DNA of 33,255 bases from Gnetum montanum (lineage: Eukaryota > Streptophyta > Gnetopsida > Gnetales > Gnetaceae): NCBI GenBank assembly GCA_015680685.1, contig MNCI01023708.1, forward strand, positions 234,486-267,740, read 5' to 3'. A model generated the notes under the pieces. The model was not told where the DNA came from, ran no database searches, and saw nothing but the letters and a program-made list of their open reading frames with translations. Below are positions 10,670 through 21,710 of the stretch, in pieces (position 1 is the stretch's first letter; every line of letters starts with the position of its first letter). A program made the translations under genes and the position numbers.

Positions 10670-10687
10670 TGGCACCATTACTAGGGA
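10670..10687 (+). other. Primer binding site of element B, tRNA-Asp type
   Basis: TGGCACCATTACTAGGGA compared with the Athila-type site TGGCGCCGTTGCCGGGGA, which pairs with the 3' end of tRNA-Asp. All five differences are transitions. It lies one base after the LTR end. Confidence 0.75.
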
Positions 10688-10828
10688 CTTATAGTTTGAT
10701 ACATGCGCTATCTAGGACTTAGTGAATATTATTTAAGATCGTTGAAATGAACCCTAAGGTCACAATCATTTGAAAAAATAATTATTATTATTATAATTTA
10801 AGCACACTAAATTTTTCTCTAATCCAAA

Positions 10829-13135
10829 ATGTCTTCTTGTCACAGGCATAATGAGTCCAAATCGCCAGTGTCCCAAGAATTCAAAGTGGTGTACACTCAT
10901 CCAAATGAGTTTGTATTTGGTTTCACCTTCATCCTACATCAGGATGAATAGCTTTGATGGAAAGATATGAAAGGCAACATTGTGTTGCCTTCCGATCGTT
11001 CTGTTCATAAGATGTTGCTACAAACTCTTAAGAGCTTGTGCATCCAAGATCTCCATGATGAATATGTTATGCAAGACCATGACTATTGGGACAACTATCC
11101 CATAGAAAAATAATGCAAATGAGATCATCACTAGGGGAAGCCCCATGAAGCTATGAAGAGGAAATGGTTCCCTAACTCCTTTTTCCTATTGAACCAGAAT
11201 GATAATGAGATTTCTCCCTTTGGGGGTTCTCAACATGAAGGTTCTCCACCCTTTGGCTTTGATGAAGGGGGCTTGAACTTGAATCTACAATCCATTATCA
11301 ACAATCCAGGTTTAGGCAAAAGTGGGAGTTAAGGCAAGGGCTCAAGCAAGCATCATGATGATGATAAACCTAAGGATCATGGCTGTGACAAGCAACGAGA
11401 AGATGGTAGATAGCATGGTGGTGGTAGTCCTCCTCCCTCTTCACCCTCTTCATCTACATCTTCTTCTTCCTCCTCCAAATCTGATCAAAACCACAAGGGA
11501 TGAAACCATGATGGGGGTCAACAATGGGACAATGATTGTAGGCCTTGCCATTAGGACAAAGCATGTTGAACATTGTAGAGGTAGTCAAAATTCCAACCAA
11601 ACATGTGAAAGATAGCATAATCAAGAGGCTGGATATGAACAATATCCCCAGATTTGAGGGGGGATATAACTTAGATTCACGAACCCATCTTTAAGCCTTT
11701 CATGATGCCTGTGCATTGTAGAACATAGAAAATGATTGGCAGAAACTTAAGCTATTCCTCAGGATACTCATAAAAGAAGTAGAAAGTTGGTATTTCTCCT
11801 CAGAGCTAGAATTAATTCGTAGATGGAGTATGATGCTTGAGTTATTCAATGACAAATATTGAATGTACTCTAGAGTGTCCAACGTAGCCATGGACAAGTA
11901 TTATTCTCTTTTGTATAAATGTCCTAGCTATGATTATTCTTAGCAGGAGTAGCTTTGCCATATGATAGATGGCCTTCAATCAGAAACAAGGAGAACTCTT
12001 AGGGTCTATGCCCAAGGGAGATTGTCAGAACTAAGAGCCCATCAAATTCAAACGTTGATTAAGAAGGTTGCAAAAGAAGAAGGTGAGTTGAGAAAATGGA
12101 AAAGTATCGAGGAGTATAACTAGAACCCTTCCATTAGAAAAGGGGAGGTTTGATTCCATGACAATGAGGGGGAGGTACCACTTGATGAAGTGGTATAATG
12201 AAAAACCTTGCCAATTCAAAAATCTATTTGAAATTTTGACTAAGGTTGACAAAATGTGGAAATATTTAAATGAAAAAATTTAAAATGCTCTAAAAATTGG
12301 AGAGGAATCCAAAGAACAAGGTAGTGATCATGACCACAAGAGAAGAAAAGAAGCTGAACATGCCTACCAAAGGCGTAAGGGCAAAGCTGCTGCAATAGAA
12401 GAGGTTGTGAAGTCAAAATTAGATGATGATGGTGGGTGTGACATTTGCCAATATGAACATCCTAATGGATGTTATCTTATTGTGTCACACTTACAAGAAT
12501 CTAGGGTGTATGCTCTTATTCCTAAACTGGCATGAAGGTAAACATCCAGAAGGTTGCCTTATCCTGAAGGCAACCTAAGGACGTGTTTCTAGCAACAACA
12601 AGCTTATTAGCCAAATGGAGCTCCACGACAATCATACAAGCAATACCATTAGTGGCAACACCCATAGTCATGAGGGATGCACCACCAAGGCAGTAGTACC
12701 CTTACAAGTAACTTGATCCATATGGGTACTATGTTTAGCAACCTATGTCTCTGCGTGCTTCTTCTAGTCATGCTTCTTTTCAGCATGACTACTACCATCC
12801 AGAGTACTACAAAACTCATTCTCCATCTCCTAGAGGGGAATCCCCATATCATATCATCCTCCTCATCCTTTAGCACTTGTTTCTCCACCCTCAACCCAAT
12901 TACCACCTACTCCATCCATGCAAGGTGAAATTCCCATGCAACTGCAACAATGTCAAGCTACCAGGGCTATTAACTTAGAGTCGGCTCCTTAGCCAAGTGG
13001 TTCAGAACATAGATCCTATAAAAGACCATTCTTTTAAACTAATAGCCCTAAAAAGTTCTCACCAACTTATGCAGCTAGTCACCTTGTATCTCCTTTATCC
13101 TCTACATCCATTCCTTTTGAGAGCCCTTTAAATTA
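10829..13135 (+). pseudogene. Element B gag remnant
   Basis: Gag forms the particle core and binds the element RNA. An ATG at 10829 begins a frame reading MSSCHRHNES, then QEFKVVYTHPNEFVFGFTFI, which parallels A's QQFRVVYVHPNEYV. A Ser/Pro-rich linker (11425-11480) follows, then the core (11640-12080: NNIPRFEGGY-like, FHDACAL-like). A zinc-binding-like CDICQYEHPNGC sits near 12440-12475, then a Gln/Pro/Tyr-rich tail. Relative to A, about 57 bases are missing near 11883, removing the LQKQIQGWKQGG segment. Many stops (TAG, TGA) and frameshifts make it non-functional. Confidence 0.75.
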
Positions 13136-13239
13136 AATGCCTCCCAAGATTTGCACAATCATGTTAACCCACCCTGTATTTGATTGGATTAAGGTTGGCA
13201 ACCTTCACAAGAAAATAGCTAATCTTGGATGTCCTCTCA

Positions 13240-13660
13240 TCTACTTGTAAATTGTAGGAAATGAGCCATGCAAGGCTCTTCTCAATTCATGTTCTGGTGT
13301 TAATCTAATTTTCCATGAAATGTACAACACCTAGAACTTGCCTCCTCTCAAGAAGAGCAATATTCATTTAGAATTGAAAAATTAGTCCATCACTATTCCC
13401 TTGGAATTAGTGGAGGACATTGTAATCACTATCTGTGGGTGGTCATATCCTACTCATTTCCTAATGACCAAAGTTGACAATTGCAATGGGGGCTTCCTAA
13501 TCATTATGGGGAGTGCTTGGTTGAGCACTATTGATATGCGAATGGGCATTAGAGATCTTTTCCTAAAGATGTCTAAGGAAAATGCATTCCAAAAGGTCGA
13601 GAAGAAGAGAGTTGCATGCATTGCATACAACGATACCGAGTGCAACTGTGGGTAGAAACT
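13240..13660 (+). pseudogene. Element B protease remnant
   Basis: Aligns with the retropepsin domain of A. Where A has LLDSGSGVNLI, B reads LLNSCSGVNLIF, so the catalytic aspartate is now asparagine and glycine is cysteine. The downstream GGFLIIMGSAWLST corresponds to A's GDFLIIMGRAWLST, the flap/ILG region. The frame between 13401 and 13655 is open. The enzyme would be inactive. Confidence 0.7.
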
Positions 13661-13799
13661 CTGGTCTATCAAAAGCATATCAATCAAACCATGCAGATAG
13701 TGTGTGCAGATGAATTTGAAATTCAAAAGTGCCTATACATAATAGTCACAAAATAGGAGGAAACCTAGTGGATGATAGCTGATTCTTAAAGCAACACAC

Positions 13800-14786
13800 T
13801 TTGCATGGAACCTATTGAGAGCCTAACTTATGCTTATGTTGAAGGCATGGATGAACTAGAGGAAGTTCATTACCAACTCTTCGATGATGAACCTAATGAT
13901 ACTAATTGGGAAGAGCTGGAAATCCCTGATAGTTTTAAATAGAAGCCCTTAGAGTTAAAAAATCTACCTACTGGCATGGAATATGCATTTTTGAAAAATG
14001 GTAAGCTAGTGATAATCAATGCTAACCTTACTCCTGAGTAGAAAAAGATGTTAAAGGTGGTCAAAAAATGACCAACAGTCTTTGCTTGGTCATATCCTAA
14101 ACTCATAGGGATTGATCCTAGGATATGCCAACATTGCATCTATACTGATTTGGCTATGAAGCCAAAGAGGTAGCTGCAGCTATAGTTGAACTCCAAATTG
14201 AAGTAGATTATCAAAGAGAAAATTAAACAACTCCTTAAGGTGGGGTTCATCTTTCCAATTTTGGATAGCCAGTGGGTTAGCGTACTTGTAATTGTGCCAA
14301 AGAAAGGTGGATCTATATTGATTTTAGGCTATCAAACATGGCAACATTCAAAGATCATTTTCCATTGTCATTTGTAGATTAAGTGTTGGACACTATTTTT
14401 GGGCATTGTTATTATAGCTTTATGGATGGTTATAGTGGCTATAACCAAATTTAGATCATGCTTGAGAATCAAGCCAAAACAACATTCATAAGTTCTTGGT
14501 AGGCTGTTGCATATCGTAAGTTGTCCTTTGGTTTATGTAATGCCCCTATAACTTTCCAATGCTTGGTCCTGAGCATTTTTCAACAATAGATTGGTAGTGG
14601 GATGGAAGTCTTCATGGATGACTTCTTCACCTATGGTGCTACATTTGAGCAAGCCTTGGACCATCTTGAGCAAGTGCTTAGAAGGTATGTGTAGACTAAT
14701 CTTTGGCTCAATTGGCAGAAAAGCCATTTGATGATCTAGGAAGACATTGTTCTTGGGCATAGAATTTCTCAAGTAGGGATTGAGGT
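13800..14786 (+). pseudogene. Element B reverse transcriptase, N-terminal half, interrupted by element A
   Basis: The frame resumes the connection region (AWSYPKLIGIDPRICQH near 14080) and the reverse transcriptase: LKVGFIFPILDSQWVS near 14236 and IVPKKGG near 14290, then a gap of about 15 bases replaces the KWRVC codons found in A. ATFKDHFPLSFVD at about 14342 and the catalytic FMDDF at 14611-14625 follow. It breaks at 14786 within GIEV, where element A is inserted, and continues at 24363. Several stops are present. Confidence 0.85.
14782..14786. repeat. Target-site duplication of element A, left
   Basis: GAGGT immediately before the 5' LTR of A, repeated at 24363-24367 immediately after its 3' LTR. 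Removing A and one copy restores an in-frame GIEVDPK segment of B. Confidence 0.93.
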
Positions 14787-15359
14787 TGATGAGTTGCGAT
14801 ATCGCGTACGTGATATCGTGGCCTCCCACGTGATATCTCGTCCTGCCTCATTGCCTATAAATAAGAGGCAGGCACACTTGGTTTGCATAGTTAGTCTTAG
14901 TCCCTTATCCAAACTCTTACCTTTTCTCCCTCTTAGAGTTAGAATTATTTCTGCGTGCCCACAGTAGGAGTCATAAAGTGAACGAATCTTTATTTGAGCA
15001 TTGTGTACCTGAGCACACCTTGTGTATGGCAATAAAGACAAACTTTGTGATAAACCTTGTAGCATTTAGAATAGATTNNNNNNNNNNNNNNNNNNNNNNN
15101 NNNNNNNNNNNNNNNNNNNNNNNNNNNNNNNNNNNNNNNNNNNNNNNNNNNNNNNNNNNNNNNNGTATAAAAATCATATGCCTCAAGTTTACTTAACCAT
15201 ACAATCATAACATACAAGTAAGCTTGGGAAGACAATGATTAATCAACCCATTCTAGTTTCAAAAAGGGGCATAAGCACTTAGTCCTTGGAATTCGACTGG
15301 ATCATGCATGGACACTTGTATTTGTATGGTTGAGTGTAGGGATACCTCACCGCTCATCA
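14787..15359 (+). repeat. 5' LTR of element A (with sequencing gap)
   Basis: Begins TGATGAGTTGCGATATCGCG, ends CGCTCATCA, and is followed by T and the primer binding site. TATAAATA is at 14856-14863 and AATAAA at 15031-15036. It contains an N run (15078-15164). Against the 3' LTR I count about 33 substitutions over some 280 aligned bases before the gap, mostly transitions, plus one indel of about 14 bases in the palindrome region. That indicates an old insertion. Basis: hand alignment. Confidence 0.92.
15078..15164. other. Assembly gap (87 N) inside the 5' LTR of A
   Basis: Flanking phrases ATAGATT and GTATAAAAATC in the intact 3' LTR are separated by 312 bases (23856-24167), so the true missing length is likely nearer 310 than 87. 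Translations across the Ns are meaningless. Confidence 0.85.
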
Positions 15360-15360
15360 T

Positions 15361-15378
15361 TGGCATTGTTGCTGGGGA
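15361..15378 (+). other. Primer binding site of element A, tRNA-Asp type
   Basis: TGGCATTGTTGCTGGGGA differs from TGGCGCCGTTGCCGGGGA at four positions, all transitions. It sits one base after the LTR. tRNA-Asp priming is typical of the Athila lineage. Confidence 0.8.
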
Positions 15379-15497
15379 CATTGTTGTTTGTGCACTAACC
15401 AGAACATAGGAAATCTTTCACATCATTGGAACGAACCCTTGGGGTAGGTTAAAGAAAAATAATAAATAATAATACATTGCACACTAAATAGACAATC

Positions 15498-18060
15498 ATG
15501 TCTCCTTCTTTGTACAAAAGTGTTTCACCACCTAGGTTTGATACAGGGAACAATCAGAGGCATAGTACACATGATAATCAGCCAGTCCCTCAACAGTTTC
15601 GTGTGGTATATGTTCATCCTAATGAATATGTACCAAAATTTACCTTTATCCTTGACTAGAATGAACAACTATGTTGGCAAGATTTAGAAGGTAACATAGT
15701 GTTACCTCCTGATTACTTTGTCCTAGGCATGCTTCTTCGTGATCTCACATGAATTGGTATGCAGCACTTACAGGTAGAGTACGTTGTGCATGATCATGAC
15801 TCAAGAGAGTATCAACCCATAGAGGCACAACATCAAAGGGATTTGTAACAAGAGAGACACCATGAATCCATGAAGGGAAAGTTATCGTAGAATGTCCCAC
15901 ATGTCCTAAGAAAAAATGAGGGTGGTAAACCTGCCTCAGGCAGTCACCCACATAATGATGTTCCTCTCGTTGACTTTGGTCAAGGGGTTGTGTATTAGAA
16001 TCTTTACTCAACTATCCATAACCCATATTTTGGTATCGATAGACACAAAGGGTCTGAAAAAGGAACACAAACACATGACAAACATGGACATGCTGATTGT
16101 AATCAAAATCAAGGCCACGACCACCAAAGAGAAGGAAGCAGGCATCGACATGGTGACAGTCCTCCTTCTTCTTCACCTTCATCATCTCCTTCACCCTCTC
16201 CTTTAGGATTTGGATGTAGTCACAAGGAAAAAGATCATGAGGATAAGGGTAAGCGAAACTAGAGTCATAAACAAAATAGTCAAGAAAGGGGATGAGGGCA
16301 CTCTAGAGAAACACATCATGAAAGAAGGAAGAGTAGGGAGCAACATAAACATCATAGACACCACAGATGAGATGATCATGATGAACCCCTACTCGCTACT
16401 CGAAGTAGGTTAGACATAACTAAGGCTGTTAGGATCCCAACAAGGCACCAAAAGGATAGTAGGATCAAGAGATTAGACATGAACAATATCCCATGATTTG
16501 AAGGGGGATACAAGGCTGATCCTCAAAATCATCTGCAAGCATTTCATGATGCATGTGCCTTACAAAACATAGAAAGCGAATGAAAAAAGCTTAAGTTATT
16601 CCCATAGACACTAGTCAAAGATGCGGAGAGCTGGTACTAGTCCTTAGATTGGAATCCGTTCGTAGGTGGAGTGCCATGTTAGAATTTTTTAACGATAAGT
16701 ACCAAATGTACTCTTGAGTGTCCAACCTGCAAAAGCAAATCCAAGGCTGGAAACAAGGAGGACATGAACCCTTGGATGCTACCATGATCCGATATTATGC
16801 ACTGTTACCTTATTGTCCTGGCCATGGTTATTCGTAGAGGGATCAGCTATGCCATCTCGTAGATGGGCTTAGGCATGAAACGTGAAGAACCCTTGGGATG
16901 TATGCTCAACAGAGGCTATTTGAGCTTAGGACCCATCAAGTTCAAAGATTATTGGAGCAAGTTGCTAAAGAAGAAGTGAGTTAAGGAAAAGAGAAAGTGC
17001 AAAAAAATATAACAAAGATCCTTCCCTCTGAAAGAGGGGAGTAAGATTCTATGAGGATGAACAAGATTCACCACTCGAAGAGATGGTGAATAAGAAAACC
17101 TTACCTATCTAAAAATTAGCATTGGAAGTATCGACAAAGGTAGACCAAATGTGGGACTCCCTAGATAATATATTTCAAACCATTCAAAGTAGTAGAGGAG
17201 TCTAGGAGCAAGGTAGTGATCGCAAAAAAATAAAAAAGAGAGAAACTGAACATGCATGTAACAAGTGTAAGGGCAAAGTTGCCATTATCGAAGAGGTTGT
17301 GGATTCAGATATAGATAATGATAGTGGATGTGAGATATGCCAATATGACCATCCTAAGGGATGTTGCCCTCTAATCTGACATCTGTAGGAGTCTGGGGTG
17401 TATGCACTCAACCCACAATTAAACAAAAGGCAAACACCCCAAAGGTTATCTTATCCTCAAGGTAACCAAAGGTAGTTTCACCAACCCTTAACATATTATC
17501 CAAGTGGAACTCCGCCACAACTGATCAAGCAGTATCAACAATGGCAATACCCACAATCATGGGGAATGCCACCACCAAGGCAACAGTATCCTTATCGGCA
17601 ACCTAACCCGTATGGATATTACGTGTAGTAGCTAGTCTCTCCATGTGACTCTACTGGTCACGTCACTCCTCAACCTCACTACCAAGCTCGTGAGTATTAT
17701 AGGACTCCTTCTCCTAGGGGTGATCTACAAAAATACCATCCTTTTCATCTGGTTGCACCTCTTCCACCCTTAACTCCATTACCACTTGCTCCAGCTATGC
17801 AGGGTGAAATCCCTACCCAACCACAGCAATGTAATGCCACAAGGGCTATTAACCCTCAACCTACTGTTGGTTTTGAAAACTACATGAAGAAAAGACCTTT
17901 CTTTAGAACCAATAGTTCAACTAAGTCCTTGCAACCACAAGAAGCTGATTCTTCAACTGCCTCACTATCACTTAAAGCTTTGGAGCTCCCTTCAACCCAA
18001 AAACCACGCTCAAAGCATATGCTCATGTTCCTAGGAAATTCTCTAATCTTGGAAGTCCTT
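15498..18060 (+). pseudogene. Element A gag remnant
   Basis: The ATG at 15498 opens a frame reading MSPSLYKSVSPPRF, then the QQFRVVYVHPNEY block. A His/Arg/Ser/Pro-rich linker (about 16040-16410) runs in the same frame with only TAG and TGA interruptions. The core domain starts at about 16470 (RLDMNNIP, FEGGY, LQAFHDACALQ) and has a one-base deletion near 16650. A zinc-binding-like C-x2-C-x3-H-x3-C is at 17329-17364 (CEICQYDHPKGC). A Gln/Pro/Tyr-rich tail (17440-17640) and an 88-codon open stretch (17797-18063) finish it. Stops such as TAG for CAG and TGA for CGA dominate. Non-functional. Confidence 0.8.
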
Positions 18061-18104
18061 TGATATATCTACAAATTGCTAGAAATGAGCTGTGAAAATC
18101 TCTT

Positions 18105-18782
18105 TTGGATTCAGGTTCTGGTGTCAACTTGATTTCTCAAGAAATGTACAAAGCCTGGAACTTGTCTCTGGTAAAAGAGAGTAACATTCATTTGGAGTTG
18201 GTTGACCAGTCCATCACTATCTCATTGGGACTAGTAGAGGAAATTGTCACCACTGTTTGTGGGTGGTCATATCCAGCTAACTTCCTAGTGATTCAAGTAA
18301 ACAATGGTAAGGGGGACTTCCTAATCATAATGGGAAGAGCATGGCTAAGCACAGTTGATGTGCACCTAGGAATCCATGATCTTTTCTTGGAAATATCAAA
18401 GAAAAATACATTCAGAAAGATTAAGAAGAAGAAAGTTCCATGCATCACATATAGTAACTTAGGGTGTAATTGCATGCAGAAGTCATGGTTCATGCAATGT
18501 TTAACATTGCCTGCATGTAATCAGTGTGCGCAAGTGATTGATATACAAAGATGCTTATATGCAGCAGCCACAAGACAAGAAGGCACCCAATGGCTAACAG
18601 CTAATCAAGAGAGAAGTTCAATTATATGCATGGAACCAATTGAGGGTTTGACTTGCACTTACATCGATAGCATAGACACATTAGAGAAAGTCCATCGCCA
18701 ACTTCCAAGTCTTGATCTTAAAAATATCAATTGGAGGAAGTTGGAGATCCTGATAAGTCTAAGCAAGAGCCCCTTGAGCTAA
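18105..18782 (+). pseudogene. Element A protease and linker, longest open frame in the window (225 codons)
   Basis: Retropepsin-type aspartic protease, which would cut the Gag-Pol polyprotein. The active-site DSG is at residues 2-4 of this frame (preceded by LL in the same frame), followed by SGVNLISQEMY. The flap/ILG-like GDFLIIMGRAWLSTVDV is near residues 66-82. The last 100 residues are the spacer to reverse transcriptase. The ATG start is only the first methionine of the open stretch; the natural protein is part of a polyprotein and the frame upstream has a TGA at about 18092-18094. It overlaps a minus-strand shadow frame. This is the best-preserved coding segment of element A, yet it lies between broken domains. 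Confidence 0.85.
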
Positions 18783-20330
18783 AACCATTGCCCACTAGTA
18801 TGGAATACACATTTCTTAAAAATGGAAAACTGGTAATTATTAACGCTAACCTGCCTCTGCAACAAAAGAGAGACTGTTGAAGGTAATAAAAAAATGGTCG
18901 AAAGCCTTTGCTTGGTCATATCTTGAATTAACTAGAATAGATCCTAGGATATGCCAACATAGAATTTATGCTGACCCCTCCATGATACCTCAAAGACAAC
19001 TGTGGAGGTGATTGAACCCAAAGTTGAAGCAAGTAGTTAAGGAAGAAATTGAACAACCTCTAAAAGTTGGGTTCATATACCCCATTGCTAATAGTGAATG
19101 GGTTAGCCCCTTAGTTATAGTGCCCAAAAAAGGAAGGCAAATGGAGGGTGTGCATAGATTTTAGGCTATTAAACATGGCAACATTCAAGGACCACTTTCC
19201 ATTGTCATTCGTAGACCAAGTCTTAAACACCATTGCAAGGCCTCACTACTATAGTTTTCTAGATGGGTACAGTGGGTACAACCAAATATAAATAGCCCTA
19301 GAACAACAAGCCAAGACTACGTTCACCAGTCCTTGGGGAACATTTACATACAAACAGATGTCGTTTGGCTTGTGCAATGCCCCTGCAATGTTTCAACAAT
19401 TAGTTCTAAGAATTTTCTAGCAACGGATAGGAAACAGTGTGGAGGTCTTCATGGATGACTTCTCCACCTATGGAGCAAACTTTGATCAAGCCTTGGACCA
19501 ATTAGAGTAAGTATTAAAATGATGTGTAGAAACCAATTTGAGGCTCAACTGGTAAAAAAGCCATTTAATGGTATAAGAAGGCATCGTACTAGGACATAAA
19601 ATTTCATGAACAGGGATAGAGGTAGACCCCAAAAAGATCAAAGTTATCCAAGGAATTACCCGTCAACTAGAAACTGTAAAAGATATCGGGTTATTCCTTG
19701 GACACACTGGCTCCTACAGAAGGTTTATTGAGAACTTTTCAAAGGTTTCAAAATCATTGGTTGAATTAACGAAAAAGGATGTACCTTTCGAATGGACCAG
19801 GGAATGCAAACTAGCTTTCCAAACTTTAAAACAGAGGCTCATAGAAACACCCATTCTACAAGCTCCTAACTAGTTCAGACCATTCCACATAATGACTGAC
19901 GTGTCCAACTATGCTTTAGGAGCTATACTTACATAGTTAGATGATCAAAAACGTCCTTATTACATCCACTATGCAAGTATAAGTATTGTTGGTGCACAAC
20001 TTAACTACACTACAATAGAGAAAGAATTAATGGCTATAGTTTTTGCACTAGAAAAATTTTGGCACTATGTCTTGGGTTATAAGGTATTCATACACATGAA
20101 TCATAGTGCAATAAGGTTCCTAATGAATAAGCCAACGGTAAGCCCTGGCATCATATGATGGCTTGTAATCTTACAAGAGTTCGATTTTATGATGATCGAT
20201 CGTAAAGGCACTGAGAACATAGTTGCTGATCATTTATCTTGGTTGTGATGGGACAACAAAGAGGATGAGTATCCAATTTTTGATTATTTCCCAGATGAAC
20301 TCCTCTTTGCAAGTGTAGTGAATGATTAAT
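18783..20330 (+). pseudogene. Element A reverse transcriptase and RNase H remnant
   Basis: Copies element RNA to DNA. Segments in order: IDPRICQHRIYADPS (about 18937), PKLKQVVKEEIEQ (19018), VGFIYPI and WVSPLVIVPKK (19061-19130). A one-base insertion in GGAAGGCAAATGG near 19133 shifts the frame. DFRLLNMATFKDHFPLSFVDQV (19158 on), SFGLCNAPAMFQQLV (near 19365) and the catalytic FMDD at 19448-19459, with STYG after it, follow; FMDDFSxYG is typical of Athila. RNase H follows with MTDVSNYALGAIL near 19892 and YTTIEKELMAIVFALEKF near 20008. Scattered TAG/TGA stops replace likely CAG, TGG and CGA codons. Confidence 0.88.
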
Positions 20331-21710
20331 TAACCACGGAGACAAACTAGTATAGTATCATTCTCACCTATTTCTTTACACAACAAACACCACAAGGGTT
20401 TGACACTAAAAAGAAATAACAGTTTCTTCATCGAGCTAAGTATTTTATGGAAATCAATGAGTAAATTTACAAAGTATGCGTTGATGGCTTGGTTTGATGG
20501 TGTGTTCCTGATGTAGATCAATTGTGAGTTCTCCAAGATGCTCATGAGGATCCTTGTGGGGGTCATTATGCCTGGAGACAAACAACCATTAAGATTTTTC
20601 TTGCAGGATATTATTGGCCTACATTGTTTCAGGATGCCCATTGTTTTGTCTAATCTTGTGAGCGTTGTCAACGTGACAGGAGGGGGGGTTGACTGCTAGA
20701 ATGGAAGGTTCGCAATAATGGATTCAACCTTTAGAACCCTTCGAAATTTGGGGAATTTATTTTATGGGGTTGATTACACCAATGTCCAATGGAAAGGCTT
20801 ATATTATTATTGTTGTTGATTACCTTACAAAATGGGTAGAAGTAGCTAATGTTAAGGATTGTACATCATCCACAGCTACATGATTTGTTCAACAACAAAT
20901 TGTAAATAGGTTTGGTATGCCTCATGCACTTATTTCAGACAATGATGCACACTTCACAAGTGCAAATTTTTAAAAATTAATGCAACGCTTAGTGGTTGAG
21001 CACAAACTGACCACACCATATCACCCCCAAGAGAACAATCAAGCTGAAGTCACCAATAGGGAGATTATGAAGATATTGACAAGAACCATTAGCAAGTGAA
21101 GGCGAGACTGGAGCACTAAATTGAATGATGCTCTTTGGGCATACCGCTCCACATGAAAACTCCCTATAGGCTACTCTCCCTATGAGTTAGTGTACGGTAA
21201 ATTACCAATGCTTCCCATTCAAACTGAGCTCTGTACACTCTCCACGGCATGTGACCTAAACCTTGACCTCGATCTAGCACAAAAACAAAAGTTGATGATC
21301 CTTAACCTGCTAGATGAGAATCAATTAGATGCCCTATCATCTAAAGAATTGCACAAGGCCTTCAATAAACAATGTCATGACCTAAGGATTAGGAAAGTTA
21401 AATATCAACCAAGAGATAAGGTTCTCTACTGGAATGCCACACATGTGCCATAACGTACCAAATTTCAAATGCTGTGGGAAGGACCTTATGTCATTCATGC
21501 AACGTTTCCTTTAAGGGCCATGATGATATACAAACCTAAGAGCCCAGATAAGAAACTATTGGTCAACATCCAACAAACCAAACCGTTCCATGAGCTTAGA
21601 TTAGCCAGTACTCATACTACCTCTATTGATGGACAACCTTACCTGCTATTTTGGATCTCCTCCTTCCAACTCAGTCATGGGGGAGATGGCCACCAATGCT
21701 AACCATTCTA
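20331..21710 (+). pseudogene. Element A integrase remnant, first catalytic Asp lost
   Basis: Joins element DNA to the chromosome. An HHCC-type zinc region is near 20536-20675 (DAHEDPCGGH, then SCERCQRD). In the core, the first catalytic position at 20758-20760 is TAT (Tyr) within WGIYFMG, where element B has GAC (Asp). The second Asp is at 20938-20940 (ISDNDAHF) and Glu at 21046-21048, giving the D,D(35)E spacing. YHPQENNQAEV and WAYRST blocks follow. The C-terminal part is open over 21190-21453 and 21469-21702 (LWEGPYVI...KPFHELRL). A one-base shift lies near 20690 in a G run. Inactive by stops and by the Asp-to-Tyr change. Confidence 0.88.

Noticed and set aside
12649-12928. Overlapping plus and minus frames of 83-85 codons
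   Set aside because: They are off-frame shadows of the Gln/Pro-rich gag tail of element B.
14769-15235. Several frames across the N run
   Set aside because: They fall in the 5' LTR and translate Ns; no coding meaning.
20330-20671. Minus-strand 113-codon frame
   Set aside because: Antisense shadow of the integrase zinc region of element A; no recognisable motif.
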